This document shows positions 27,827 to 37,353 of a stretch of 64,000 nt of DNA, piece after piece. Within the stretch, counting starts at the first letter, position 1, and the number at the start of each line of letters is the position of its first letter. The notes under the pieces were generated by a model. It worked only from the letters and a program-made list of their open reading frames with translations, was not told the origin of the DNA and searched no databases. Source of the DNA: Thiosymbion sp942492625 (GTDB lineage Bacteria; Pseudomonadota; Gammaproteobacteria; Chromatiales; Chromatiaceae); assembly GCA_942492625.1 (NCBI GenBank), contig CALOFM010000005.1:62001-126000 (forward strand), written 5' to 3'. The position numbers were made by a program, and so were the translations under genes.

Positions 27827-28249
27827 TCAGGGTCGCGTGGGAGTGGCCTTTGTCCGGGGTTCCCCGGTGTGCGCGGACCGGTGCGAGGGGCGCGTCCAGA
27901 TGAACCAGAGCGTACCCGCCACGGTGGCGACCATCATGACCTCGAGTGTCCAGGGGATCTCCCGAGTGATGATGGCCCAGCTGACCAGCGGCACCATCGT
28001 CAGGGTCGAGGCGTATTTACCTAGCGGCGGGACCACCTGTTCTGCCTCCCAGTCCCGGATGTAGCGGCCGAAGCGCGGGTGCTCCACCAGCCAGCGGTGC
28101 AGCCGCGCTGAGCCCTTCGAGAAGAAGAACGCGGCGAGAAGTACGAAGGGCGTGGTCGGCAGTAGGGGCAGGAAGATGCCCAAGATACCGAGCGCCAGGG
28201 CGAGCATCCCGCAGGCGATCAACAACCAGCGCGCAGTCCTTCCAATCAT
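27827..28249 (-). CDS. DUF454 (YbaN family) inner membrane protein
   Basis: This 140-aa protein has the YbaN/DUF454 pattern: a first TM helix RWLLIACGMLALALGILGIF, then LPLLPTTPFVLLAAFFFSKGSARLH, then the conserved HPRFGRYIRDWE segment and two more TM helices. The family is widespread in Proteobacteria and has no firm function. The start codon lies just 10 bases from the end of the STAND relic on the same strand. Confidence 0.9.
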   Translation of the reverse strand: MIGRTARWLLIACGMLALALGILGIFLPLLPTTPFVLLAAFFFSKGSARLHRWLVEHPRFGRYIRDWEAEQVVPPLGKYASTLTMVPLVSWAIITREIPWTLEVMMVATVAGTLWFIWTRPSHRSAHTGEPRTKATPTRP

Positions 28250-28258
28250 AGAAGCAGC

Positions 28259-28580
28259 TCAATCCTCGCTATTCTCGGACTTGTCGAGCCACTCGCGGAT
28301 GGGATCCCGCCCCTCGAGCAGGATCGGGTGGGCGATGACAGCCGTGCGGCGGTATCCGCCCCAGTCCGACGCAGAGACCTGCTCGGATTCGACCTCGGAA
28401 GCCTCGTCGCCGACGCCTCCTCCCCTGCGTCAAGCAGCCCGTTCAGCGGATCCACCAGACACCAGCGGCAAAGCGAAAATGCGCCGGTTAAGCAGATTGC
28501 GGAGCTGGACCTCCACCAGGTTGCGAGAGCCGGCATCGCTGTCGAAATGCGGACCCTGGAGTCGTTCATTAACGCCCTAT
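28259..28580 (-). pseudogene. N-terminal and middle remnant of a STAND-protein paralogue, with internal deletion
   Basis: Two short minus-strand segments match the intact STAND protein. The piece at about 28475-28580 reads HFDSDAGSRNLVEVQLRNLL and continues NRRI, against SSDSAFRELVEMQLRKLLNRRI of the intact protein (about residues 166-187). The piece at about 28259-28420 reads WGGYRRTAVIAHPILLEGRD and then PIREWLDKSEN, against WGEYRPTVSFSHPVLLTDWA and PVRDWLKRWDN (about 655-685). Roughly 470 residues between them are missing, and stop codons separate the pieces. Together with the relic at 20927-21331 they are in the order and direction of one decayed gene. Confidence 0.78.
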
Positions 28581-28771
28581 TCTACCCTTACTGCGCCGCT
28601 TCCGCCGGTCTTGGATGACCCACTGCAGGGCACCCGAAAGACTCAACCGAGCGCCGCTTCGGCACAAGTGTGGCAAGTCCCGGCTCTATGTGTGCAACCT
28701 GTTGCATCTGCTACCATTGGCCACGCCTCACGCGAAGAATCCCGATCGCAGCGCAAGGCGCAGGAGTAACC

Positions 28772-30205
28772 GTGCATCCCGATCGCAAGCGACCCCTCTG
28801 CGTAGACCTGGACGGCACTCTGATCAAGAGCGACGTCTTGTGGGAATCCCTGTTCCAGCTTCTGAAGAAGCATCCCCTGGACCTTTTCGCGCTGCCCGTA
28901 TGGGTACTCAAGGGCAAAGCCCATTTCAAGGCGCGGATCGCCGCTCGGGTGGACCTGGATCCGTCCACGCTGCCTTACAATGGGGGCTTTCTGAAATATC
29001 TCCAGGAGGAGAAGGATGCGAAGCGGGAGCTCATCCTGGCCACCGCAAGCAATCGACGCCCGGCGGCCCGCATTGCGGAGCACTTGGGTATTTTCGACCG
29101 GGTTTACGCCAGCGACAGGCAGACCAACCTCTCGGGTAACCGCAAGCTCCGCCGCTTGGTAAAAGAGTTTGGCGAGCAGGGCTTCGACTATGCGGGGAAC
29201 GCGCCGGTGGACCTGAAGATCTGGCCTCATGCCGCTGAAGGGATCCTGGTGAACCCGCACAAGGGAGTACGCCCTGCGGCCGAGGCCATGGGTAAGGCCC
29301 AACGGTTGTTCGAGGACCGCGCACAGGGCATCGAGCCGTACATCCGCGCTATGCGCGTTAACCGATGGCTCAAGAACCTGCTGGTGTTCATACCGCTGTT
29401 CCTGGCCCATCAGTTTCACGAGCCGGCGCTGATCACGCAGGCGGCGCTCGCCTTTCTCGCCTTCAGCTTTTGCACCTCAAGCGTCTATCTGCTCAACGAC
29501 CTGCTCGACCTGCCTGCGGATCGGCGCCATCCCACCAAGTGCCGCCGCCCGTTCGCCGCCGGGGATCTTCCGATACCTACCGGCGTAGTCCTGATGGCGG
29601 TGCTGTTGATCGCCGCGGTGGCGATCGGTCTTTTGCTGCCTGGAGCGTTTCTCGGCCTCTTGGCGGTCTACTGTGCAACGACTTTGGGCTACTCGTTCCG
29701 CTTCAAGCACGCGCCCCTGGTGGACGTGCTGGTGCTGGCCGGGCTGTACAGCCTGCGCATCCTTGCCGGCTCCGCGGCGGTCGGCGCGGAGACCTCCATC
29801 TGGCTGCTGACCTTCTCCATGTTCTTCTTCCTGAGCCTGGCCCTGGTCAAGCGGTACTCGCAGCTGCTGGCTATGCATGCCGACCGGCAGGTTGGGGTAG
29901 TCAGCTACGGATGGGGCTACGAACCGGGAGATCTGGAGACGTTGTCGCAGTTGGGGACCGCCAGCGGATACCTCGCGGTCCTCGTTCTGGCCCTCTGCAT
30001 CAGCAGCGACCAGGTAGAGACGCTGTATACGCATCCGGAGGCGGTCTGGCTCCTGTGCCCATTGCTCCTATACTGGATCAGCCGGGTCTGGCTGATGGCG
30101 CGACGCAACGAGATGCACGAGGATCCGGTGGTCTTCGCCGTCACGGACCGCCGCAGCCACCTGCTGGCGGTCATCGGGCTGGTCGCGATCTGGGCGGCGC
30201 TGTGA
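28772..30205 (+). CDS. HAD-UbiA fusion, prenyltransferase-family membrane protein
   Basis: This protein of about 477 aa starts at GTG 28772, preceded by AGGAG with a five-base spacer. The N-terminal 200 residues form a HAD-like domain: PLCVDLDGTLIKSD (motif I), ILATASNRR (motif II) and DYAGNAPVDLKIW (motif IV). The remainder is a UbiA-type prenyltransferase with about eight TM helices, the NDLLDLPADRRHP (NDxxDxxxD) metal/diphosphate motif and a second region LVDVLVLAGLYSLRILAG. Related fused proteins act on polyprenyl phosphate intermediates in cell-surface glycan synthesis. The exact substrate is unknown. Confidence 0.92.
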   Translation: MHPDRKRPLCVDLDGTLIKSDVLWESLFQLLKKHPLDLFALPVWVLKGKAHFKARIAARVDLDPSTLPYNGGFLKYLQEEKDAKRELILATASNRRPAARIAEHLGIFDRVYASDRQTNLSGNRKLRRLVKEFGEQGFDYAGNAPVDLKIWPHAAEGILVNPHKGVRPAAEAMGKAQRLFEDRAQGIEPYIRAMRVNRWLKNLLVFIPLFLAHQFHEPALITQAALAFLAFSFCTSSVYLLNDLLDLPADRRHPTKCRRPFAAGDLPIPTGVVLMAVLLIAAVAIGLLLPGAFLGLLAVYCATTLGYSFRFKHAPLVDVLVLAGLYSLRILAGSAAVGAETSIWLLTFSMFFFLSLALVKRYSQLLAMHADRQVGVVSYGWGYEPGDLETLSQLGTASGYLAVLVLALCISSDQVETLYTHPEAVWLLCPLLLYWISRVWLMARRNEMHEDPVVFAVTDRRSHLLAVIGLVAIWAAL

Positions 30206-30411
30206 GCGATTCAGACCCTGACGACGGTGGATTCCCCGAAAGGTGCCTTCCGGGCGAAGCCGGGGCAAATCGAAAAGGGCATCAGCCGAGCCGTGGCACG
30301 CGGACGCAGTCAGGTCTTCCTATCGGGATTTTGGTGGTTGATCATGCTGGTGATTCGTAGTATTCCGGAGCCAATATTCAAACGCCTTTCACTGTGAGCG
30401 AGTAACAAACC

Positions 30412-31563
30412 ATGGACGAACGTTTCAAAATCGTCTTCGCCGGCGAGCTGCAAGGTCACATCGAGGCCGAGGAAGTCATCGCACATTTGGTTGCGACCTT
30501 TAAGCTACCAGAGGCCCAGGCGCGTGCCCTGGTGCTCGACGGCAACCGGCACGTGGTTAAGAAGAACCTGGATGAGAAGGCAGCGCAGCGCTACCGGTCG
30601 GCACTGGAGGAGGCCGGAATGATCGTCCAGGTCGAGCCCATGGTGCTTCCCGCGGAGAAGCTAAGCCTGACACCTCTGGAAGAGGAGGCAGCAGCTGCAC
30701 CGGAGCTGGCCCCGCAAAGCGCGGGACAGGATTGGAGCGCTCCGGGGAGCGAGAGTCCGGCGGCCGGGGCCGATCCCTATGCAGCGCCGCGCGCAGACCT
30801 CAGACCACCGACGCAAGCCGGGGAGATGCGCGGACCGGACGGGGTCCCCGCGGGTCACGGCTGGAGCTGGATCGTCCGCGGGTTCTGGCACTTCAAGACC
30901 AATCCCCTGGCCTGGATCCTCGCGGTCATAATCCTCATGGGCATCACGATCGTCCTGAGTCTGATTCCCTTGGTCGGCGCCCTTGTTCCGAGCCTCCTCG
31001 GTGCTGTCTTCACCGGCGGCCTAATGCTCGGGGCGCAGACGCAGGACAAGGGGGGGGATTTCCGCGTGGATCACCTGTTCGCGGGCTTCAAGGAGAACTT
31101 TGGACAGCTTTTGCTCGTGGGAGTGCTTTATCTGGTGGGCGTAATCCTGATCTCACTCTTGATATTCGGCCTGATGCTCGGGTCCATGATCCCGCTGATG
31201 GCGGAATTGGACCCCACCGCGCTCCAAGGGCAGCACCCTGCGGCCGCGATCGCCGCCCTGGGTCCCATGGGACTGATCGGGATCTTGGTAGGGACTTTGT
31301 TGTTCATCCCCCTGCTGATGTCCTTCATGTTCGCCCCTGCGCTGGTCATGCTCGACGGATTGGGTGCGACCGACGCCATGAAGCTGAGCTTCTCCGGCTG
31401 CCTGAAGAACATCCTGCCCTTTCTGATCTACGGCATTGCGGGGGTCGTTCTGCTCATCCTCGGCGTGATTCCGCTGGGATTGGGACTGCTGGTGGTCTGG
31501 CCGACCCTAACCGCGGCAATCTATGTGGCCTACAGGGACATCTACTTCGAGGAGGCGGCGTGA
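30412..31563 (+). CDS. BPSS1780-family membrane protein
   Basis: This 383-aa protein has a cytoplasmic N-terminal domain of about 75 residues (FKIVFAGELQGHIEAEEVIA, then NLDEKAAQRYRSALEEAGM), a low-complexity alanine/proline-rich linker, and a C-terminal membrane domain with about five TM helices. The conserved start of the membrane domain, GWSWIVRGFWHFKTNPLAWI, and GGLMLGAQTQDKGGDFRVDHL are typical of the BPSS1780 family. Its function is unknown. It converges with the GNAT fragment on the other strand. Confidence 0.88.
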   Translation: MDERFKIVFAGELQGHIEAEEVIAHLVATFKLPEAQARALVLDGNRHVVKKNLDEKAAQRYRSALEEAGMIVQVEPMVLPAEKLSLTPLEEEAAAAPELAPQSAGQDWSAPGSESPAAGADPYAAPRADLRPPTQAGEMRGPDGVPAGHGWSWIVRGFWHFKTNPLAWILAVIILMGITIVLSLIPLVGALVPSLLGAVFTGGLMLGAQTQDKGGDFRVDHLFAGFKENFGQLLLVGVLYLVGVILISLLIFGLMLGSMIPLMAELDPTALQGQHPAAAIAALGPMGLIGILVGTLLFIPLLMSFMFAPALVMLDGLGATDAMKLSFSGCLKNILPFLIYGIAGVVLLILGVIPLGLGLLVVWPTLTAAIYVAYRDIYFEEAA

Positions 31564-31578
31564 GCATCGTTCTGCGAT

Positions 31579-32064
31579 CTATTGCGCCCAACGTCGCGCA
31601 TATTGGACGTCATCGAACGACGGGGCCAGGAATCGATGTACGATTGCGTCGTACTGATCGATCCCGATGCGCACCGCATGCGTAATGATCGCCATCCAAA
31701 GGTCCACCGATCTCCCGAGATCGCCTCCCGACTCGGCAGGCCAGCCGGCGGCTTCCGTGCGGGCCGCCTCCGTCAGTGACCAGTCATACAGAACCGTTCC
31801 GTCGCCTTGCCAATGAGCAGCCCCACCCATCCGCTTGGCCAAGGCGCGCATACCCCGGTTGTCGGCAAGCACCTCGCAGACAAAGCGGCGAATACCCGTG
31901 GAACGCGCCAGCCCCGACAGCCGATCGAGCAACGCCGAGCCGACACCAAGCCGCTGCATCTCGTCCGCCACGGCAAGCGACATTTCCGCGGACTCCGAGG
32001 CCCGATCCAGACGGATGCAGCGCGCAAAGCCCAAGGCTTCTTGCTCTTCACCGAAGATGTTCAT
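31579..32064 (-). CDS. GNAT acetyltransferase fragment, N-terminally truncated
   Basis: The product carries the acetyl-CoA-binding half of a GNAT domain: EMSLAVADEMQRLGVGSALL (motif A, with the Q-x-x-G-V-G-S-A loop) followed by RRFVCEVLADNRGMRALAKR (motif B). The N-terminal 60-80 residues of a normal domain are missing, since the frame begins at ATG 32064 with MNIFGEEQEALGFARCI, well into the fold. The C-terminal tail after the domain is long and unconserved. It may be a decayed gene; I treat it as CDS because the frame is intact. Confidence 0.6.
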   Translation of the reverse strand: MNIFGEEQEALGFARCIRLDRASESAEMSLAVADEMQRLGVGSALLDRLSGLARSTGIRRFVCEVLADNRGMRALAKRMGGAAHWQGDGTVLYDWSLTEAARTEAAGWPAESGGDLGRSVDLWMAIITHAVRIGIDQYDAIVHRFLAPSFDDVQYARRWAQ

Positions 32065-32188
32065 TGATACGGCTCTAACCCGTTGTTTCGGTCGCTTGGT
32101 TGATTGCATTCCATCATAATTTTGTGCAGTGCAGCAAACGAGTATTTCTCATGCAACGACATGAATTTTCCTTTCGAAACCGACGATG

Positions 32189-32576
32189 ATGCAGTCACTC
32201 CCGTCGTTGAACGCGCTCAGGGCATTCGAGAGCGCCGCCCGGCACCTGAAGCTTCAGCAAGGCCGCTGAAGAGCTCAACTTCACCCCAGCGGCCATCAGT
32301 CACCTGATACGGACCCTGGAAGAACAGCTGGCGGTCGTGCTATTCCACCGCTTGAACAAAGGCGTCGCCCTGACGCTCGAGGCCCTCGCGGCGGACGCCA
32401 TCGCCGAGGGTCGCCTCGTCACGCCCTTCGACATTCGCCTGCCGGTGCGCAGTGCCTACTACTTGATCAGCCTGGAGCAGACGGCGCAGGTAAAGCGGAT
32501 CTCTTCCTTTCGCGCGTGGATTCTGGGCGAAGCGGAGCGCTTCAAGCGAGTGTTTCCCGAGCCGGCGTTCGAGTGA
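32189..32576 (+). pseudogene. LysR-type regulator remnant (GcvA-like)
   Basis: The ATG at 32189 opens MQSLPSLNALRAFESAARHL, the GcvA-type LysR N-terminus, then an extra A shifts the frame and a stop follows. In the next frame the sequence resumes as SFSKAAEELNFTPAAISHLI and LEEQLAVVLFHRLNKGVALT, the complete helix-turn-helix. Right after this the effector-binding domain is missing, and only a C-terminal tail (SFRAWILGEAERFKRVFPEP) remains. A frameshift plus a deletion of about 190 residues make this a clear pseudogene. Confidence 0.85.
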
Positions 32577-32862
32577 CCATGCACATGAAGCGAAGCAGTG
32601 ACTATAGGTCGTTCTATTGTTGTCCCAACCTTTACCTCACCGGCTTTTCTCGGAACAATCCGCTCCGACTCGTCCGGATTGGTCCACTGCCTTGAATGCT
32701 CGCGCCGAGGCTCGGAAATCTTCGCCTGTGCTCTGTGCGGGGCGATCCTTACGTCCTCAGTCGGCAAGAAACAGATCAACGCGGGGCGGCTGAAAATCAC
32801 TCCGCATGGCGAAAACGTTACCGGCTTCCGGGCGATTGAACGACTGTGGGCGCCCGCCCGGT

Positions 32863-33396
32863 AGCTACACCAACGGCGACAGCGGTCCGAATCGCGGCGG
32901 TAACGGCGGTAACGTCGAGCTCGACACCTTCCGCATCAACTTGGCGCTGGACTACGAGAACATCATCGGCAAGCTGGAGTATCGCTGGTACACCGACGCC
33001 CCCCAGCAATTCCCCGCCGACTACAACTTCCTGCACACCGGCTGGCTCGGCTACCGCTTCGCGGACGACAGTCAGGTCGAGTTGGGCGTCAACCGCGTGC
33101 CTTTCGGTCCGGGCCCCTACGGCGTCTCCCAGAGCTGGTTCTTCGACCAGCACTACCATGTCGGCCTCGCCGACGACATGGACCTCGGTATCAAGTACGT
33201 GACCAAGCACGACAACTGGGCACTCGACTTCGCCTACTACGCCGCCAGCGAGGGCAGCTACTTCGGCCGCAGCGAGAACAGCGCCCGCTACAGCTACGAC
33301 GCGGTGAAGTGGCGCGAGTCCATCGACGAGGACGGAAATGTCACCTATGGCGGCGAAAAGAACGGTTACGCAGAGCCCAGGACAGCAGGGCGTTGA
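32863..33396 (+). pseudogene. Outer-membrane porin fragment
   Basis: The frame reads as the middle of a beta-barrel porin: alternating hydrophobic/polar strands such as LDTFRINLALDYENIIGKLE, then GWLGYRFADDSQVELGVNRV and DDMDLGIKYVTKHDNWALDF. Phosphate-selective-porin-like proteins have this pattern. There is no signal peptide and no true start, because the frame runs in from non-homologous sequence at about 32863, and the barrel ends abruptly after GEKNGYAEP. It lacks both ends and cannot form a pore. It follows directly on the LysR relic and truncated GNAT. Confidence 0.75.
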
Positions 33397-33794
33397 TCAG
33401 GGCCGAGGCGTCCATTGGTGTCTTGGGCATGGACCAGTGAGTGTCCTCAATGCTTTCGGAAGCGGAAGTTGTGCCAACTCAGAGGGATAGATCAATAAGG
33501 CGACTGAAAAATTTCCTGGCATTCTTGTAAGAAATTGGCGGTCCTGCGTGACCCTTCGGCAGCGTCAGTGTAAGAAATCCTGACAGTCGTTTCCCCGGTC
33601 TCCGCTCTTGCTTGGAAGCCTCGAGCCAAGCCAAAACGGACTAACTCCATGGCCGATTTGATCGAGTTTACCAAGCAGCCCCAAGCCGGACTCAAGCCCG
33701 GTCGTTCGGGCATGGTATTGTTCCCGAAGCTTGCAGGTCGACGAGCACTAGACCCCTGTCCGATAACCTGTTTCGGTTGGGCAGGCGTCCCGTC
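33397..33794. other. Intergenic stretch without a credible gene
   Basis: No reading frame here shows family features. A plus-strand frame from 33649 (MADLIEFTKQPQAGLKPGRS) is short and unsupported. The stretch is likely residue of the neighbouring gene decay. Confidence 0.5.
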
Positions 33795-36014
33795 TCAATG
33801 CGGTCGCCGCACGTCGATCACGTCGGGGATCTGACCCAACTTTGCGAGCATGTGCTCGATCTGGCCTACATCCTTGACTTCGACGGTGAAGCGCATTTTC
33901 GCGCGGTCGTTGGTCCGGTCTGAGACTGTATTGACGCCCACCACATCGATCTCCGCATCCGAGAAGACCGCCGATATGTCGCGCAGCAGGCCCTTGCGGT
34001 CGGCGGCGAGGACCAATAGGTCCACCGGATAGGCCGCATCGACGCCCTGCTCTGCCCAACGCACGTCCATCAGCCTGGCCTTATCGCGCTCAGGCATCAT
34101 GCGCACGTTGGCACAATCCCGGCGGTGCACGGTTACGCCCCGTCCCCGGGTAACGAAGCCGACGATCGAGTCATGGGGAACCGGCTTGCAGCACTGGGCC
34201 ATGTGGGTCATGAGGTTGTCGACCCCCTCCACGACCACCTCGGCGCGCCGATGCGTTCGACCCTTGGCCGGCGCCGATGTCTTCGGCTTCGGGGCCTGGT
34301 CCTTTCGCTCCTCGATCTTGGGCTCGCCCACCTTGCGCGCCACCTGACCTACCGGGATCTCGCCGCGGCCGATGCCGGCCAACAGGTCTTCGCTCTTGTG
34401 GAAGTTGTATCGACGACCGATCTGCTCGAGCTGCGCCTTCTCTTCGATCCCGAGCCGGGCCAGCTCCTTCTCCAGCATGGACCGACCTTCGTCGACGTAA
34501 TGGTCGAAGTCCTGCTGCTTGAACCACTGGCGGACCCGGTTGCGGGCCTTGGCCGTGTGCAGATAGCGGTGGTGGGAGCTCAGCCAATCGCGGCTGGGGG
34601 CAGCGTTCTTCTGGGTCAGGATCTCGACCGTCTGGCCGCTGGACAGGGGTTGGTTGAGGGGAACAATGCTGCCGTCGGCCTTGGCCCCGCGGCAGCGGTT
34701 GCCCACATCCGAGTGGATTGCATAGGCAAAGTCCAACGCCGTGGCGCCCTTGGGCAGCTCAATGACCTTGGACTGGGGGGTGAGCACATAGATGTGGGCG
34801 GGCTCGAACTCGACCTTGAAGCGCTCCACAAAGTCACCGCCGTCATCGCCCTCGTTCTTGAGCTCCAGCCAATTGCGCATCATGACCACACGGCGCTGGA
34901 GATCGGCGTCGTGCTGCTTGCTCTCTTTGTAGGCCCAATGGGCCGCAACGCCGAGCTCCGCGTGCCGGTGCATGTCCCAGGTGCGGATCTGCACCTCGAG
35001 CGGCTTGTCTTCCGGACCGATAACCGCTGTATGCAGAGACATGTACATGTTTCCCTTAGGGGTGGCGATGTAATCATCGAACTCCTTGGGGATGTGCTTC
35101 CAGAGCCCATGGACGACTCCGAGCGCCGCGTAGCACTCGGAGATGTTCTTCACCAGGACACGCACGGCCCTCAGGTCGAAGATCTCGGCGATGTCCAGGT
35201 TCTTGCGCTGCATCTTGCGCCAGATGCTGTAGATATGCTTCGGCCGGCCGTTGATGTCTGCGCAAATGCCGGCCTCGGCGAATTTCTCCTCGAGGGTAGC
35301 GATCACCTCACCGATGAAGCGCTCGCGCTCGGCCCGCCGGCCGTCGAGCAGCTTGGCGATGCGCTTGTACTCGTCCGGCTCCAGGTAGCGCAGGCTCAGG
35401 TCTTCGAGCTCCCACTTGACCTGCCAAACGCCGAGGCGGTTGGCCAGGGGCGCGTACACGCGCTGGGTGTCCAGGGCGATCTTGCGCCGACGCTCGTCCT
35501 CCAGGTTCTTGATGCTGCGCATCAGATGCACCCGCTCGGCCAGCACAACCAACACAACGCGGACGTCCTCGGCGATGCCGAGCAGCAGTCGGCGCAGGTT
35601 CTCCTCGTGCTCATTCTGGTCCTTGGCGGCGATCACCGCATCCACGTTGGCGATCTGGTCGATGCGTGCAAGGTCCCCCACCATGCGCGCGATGCCTATC
35701 CCGAAGTGCTCCCTGAGCCTCTCCTCATTGATGTCCGAGCGCCCGAGGCAGCCGTTGAGCAGGGCCGCGATCAGGGTGTCCACATCCATCCGCAGCTGCG
35801 CCAAGATGTCCGCGGTGGAGAGCAGGTGCAGAACCTGGGTCTCGCCGGTGTCCAAGGGCTGGTCGCCGCGGCAGCGCAACAGTATGTCGCAGGCCTCGGC
35901 GAGGCGCATGCGGTCATCATCCAGGTACTTCTCCGGCAGGGCCGCGAGCCAGTGCTCGGCGGCGGCGGCGTCGTTCCGATGCTCTCGGGGAAGGTTGTAG
36001 ACCGGTTTGACCAT
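33795..36014 (-). CDS. relA: (p)ppGpp synthetase RelA
   Basis: This 739-aa protein makes (p)ppGpp in response to stalled ribosomes. The order is a degenerate HD domain, synthetase, TGS and ACT. In the HD region the SpoT-type HD pair is replaced (LIAALLNGCLGRSD), so hydrolysis is not expected. Synthetase motifs are GRPKHIYSIWRKMQRK, EIFDLRAVRVLV and LEVQIRTWDMHRHAELGVAA. The TGS domain begins IYVLTPQSKVIELPKGATALD, and a zinc-finger-like AQCCKPVPHDSIVGFVTRGR precedes the ACT domain near the end. Length matches E. coli RelA (744 aa). Confidence 0.96.
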   Translation of the reverse strand: MVKPVYNLPREHRNDAAAAEHWLAALPEKYLDDDRMRLAEACDILLRCRGDQPLDTGETQVLHLLSTADILAQLRMDVDTLIAALLNGCLGRSDINEERLREHFGIGIARMVGDLARIDQIANVDAVIAAKDQNEHEENLRRLLLGIAEDVRVVLVVLAERVHLMRSIKNLEDERRRKIALDTQRVYAPLANRLGVWQVKWELEDLSLRYLEPDEYKRIAKLLDGRRAERERFIGEVIATLEEKFAEAGICADINGRPKHIYSIWRKMQRKNLDIAEIFDLRAVRVLVKNISECYAALGVVHGLWKHIPKEFDDYIATPKGNMYMSLHTAVIGPEDKPLEVQIRTWDMHRHAELGVAAHWAYKESKQHDADLQRRVVMMRNWLELKNEGDDGGDFVERFKVEFEPAHIYVLTPQSKVIELPKGATALDFAYAIHSDVGNRCRGAKADGSIVPLNQPLSSGQTVEILTQKNAAPSRDWLSSHHRYLHTAKARNRVRQWFKQQDFDHYVDEGRSMLEKELARLGIEEKAQLEQIGRRYNFHKSEDLLAGIGRGEIPVGQVARKVGEPKIEERKDQAPKPKTSAPAKGRTHRRAEVVVEGVDNLMTHMAQCCKPVPHDSIVGFVTRGRGVTVHRRDCANVRMMPERDKARLMDVRWAEQGVDAAYPVDLLVLAADRKGLLRDISAVFSDAEIDVVGVNTVSDRTNDRAKMRFTVEVKDVGQIEHMLAKLGQIPDVIDVRRPH

Positions 36015-36088
36015 GGAGTAGGTGGAGCTCGCGTGCGCCGGCGGCAGCCGTTGCCGGCGCCGGACGCACGCCCGAGCGCTGAGTAGGA

Positions 36089-37330
36089 TCAGTCCAGCAC
36101 GTGACTGACCAGGCCGTCGGCCAGCTTTGGCTCGAACCAGGTGGACTTGGGGGGCATGACCTCGCCCGCGTCCGCCACTGCTATCAAGTCCTCCATGCGG
36201 GTCGGGTGGAGCGAGAAGGCGACCTTCATCCGGCCCTCATCTACCTGCCGCGCGAGCCAATCGAGCCCGCGGATGCCGCCCACGAAGCGGATCCGATCGT
36301 CCCGCCGCGGGTCGACGATGCCAAGCATGGGCTCGATGATGTTGTCCTGCAGCAGACTCACGTCCAATCGTCCTACCGGGTCGTCCCGGGGAATGCGGTG
36401 CGAATCCAGCGTCAGCCGGAACCAAGCGCCGTCCAGGTACATTCCAAGCTCCGAATGGCGTGCCGGCCTGACGGGCTCCGGGCTGGGCTCCACTTTGAAG
36501 GGAACCCCGACCCTGCTCATGAAGGCACTCACGTCCAGTCCGTGCAGGTCCTTCACCACACGATTGTAGTCCAGGATCTGCATCTGGTTGTGGGGAAAGA
36601 TCACGGTTAGGAAGTAGTTGTAGGACTCCTCGCCCGTGTGATTCGGGTTTGCCGCCTTGCGGGCTGCGGCCACGCGGGAGGCGGCGGCAGAGCGATGGTG
36701 CCCATCCGCCACGTAGAGCCCGGCAAGCTGCTCGAATGCGCTGGACAGCCGGTGGATGGTCTCGCCGCCGTCCACCACCCAGAGCTCGTGGCGCACGCCG
36801 TCATCCGCCCTGATATCCACATCGGCCTCACCTGCGCTCACCGCAGCCAGGGTGTCGTCGATGACGGCGGTGCTCTTGTACACGAGGAACACGGGGCCGG
36901 TCTGGGCGTTCAGGGCATCGATCTGGCGCACCCGGTCGTCTTCTTTCACCGGCCGCGTGAGCTCGTGCTTCTTGATCCGCTCCTCGTCGTAGGCCGCCAC
37001 CGAAGCAGCCGCCACCAGGCCGGTCTGCAGGTGCTTGCCCATGGTGAGGCGGTAGACGTAATAGTACGGCGCCGCGTCTCGGACCAGCACCCTCTCGGCG
37101 ATCATCCGGTCCAGGTTCTCGCGGGCCTTGGCGTAGACCGCCGGTGCATAGGGATCCGTATCCCCCGGCAGGTCCACCTCCGGGCGGGAGATGTGCAGAA
37201 AGCTGTAGGGGCGGCCTTGGACCATTTGCCGCGCCTCCCCCGCACTCATCACGTCGTACGGGGGCGCCGCCACGTCCGATTCTCGGCCCGGTGCAGGACG
37301 CAGGCCGGTGAACGGCTTGATCAGCGGCAC
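36089..37330 (-). CDS. DUF1015 family protein
   Basis: This protein of about 413 aa is a DUF1015 (HtpX-unrelated, SpoIIJ-unrelated) cytoplasmic protein found next to varied metabolic genes in many bacteria. I start it at GTG 37330 because VPLIKPFTGLRPAPG is the family N-terminus and a GGAG lies about five bases upstream. Conserved family segments are VAAPPYDVMSAGEAR, PYSFLHISRPEVDLP, YVADGHHRSAAASRVA and the C-terminal MPPKSTWFEPKLADGLVSH. The GHHRxxA histidines look catalytic-like, but no reaction is established. It lies 75 bases upstream-wise of relA on the same strand. Confidence 0.9.
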   Translation of the reverse strand: MPLIKPFTGLRPAPGRESDVAAPPYDVMSAGEARQMVQGRPYSFLHISRPEVDLPGDTDPYAPAVYAKARENLDRMIAERVLVRDAAPYYYVYRLTMGKHLQTGLVAAASVAAYDEERIKKHELTRPVKEDDRVRQIDALNAQTGPVFLVYKSTAVIDDTLAAVSAGEADVDIRADDGVRHELWVVDGGETIHRLSSAFEQLAGLYVADGHHRSAAASRVAAARKAANPNHTGEESYNYFLTVIFPHNQMQILDYNRVVKDLHGLDVSAFMSRVGVPFKVEPSPEPVRPARHSELGMYLDGAWFRLTLDSHRIPRDDPVGRLDVSLLQDNIIEPMLGIVDPRRDDRIRFVGGIRGLDWLARQVDEGRMKVAFSLHPTRMEDLIAVADAGEVMPPKSTWFEPKLADGLVSHVLD

Positions 37331-37353
37331 GGGTACTCCATCCTTAAGTCTCG

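Noticed and set aside
28246..28569. 107-codon minus-strand frame as a gene
   Set aside because: The homology to the STAND protein lies in other frames, so this frame is not the coding one.
32598..32864. Plus-strand 88-codon frame with CxxC pairs (zinc-finger-like)
   Set aside because: The cysteine spacing looked interesting, but the frame lies between two gene fragments, overlaps the porin relic and has no ribosome binding site.
34125..36086. Plus-strand frame of 653 codons opposite relA
   Set aside because: It is fully antisense to relA, whose motifs are complete.
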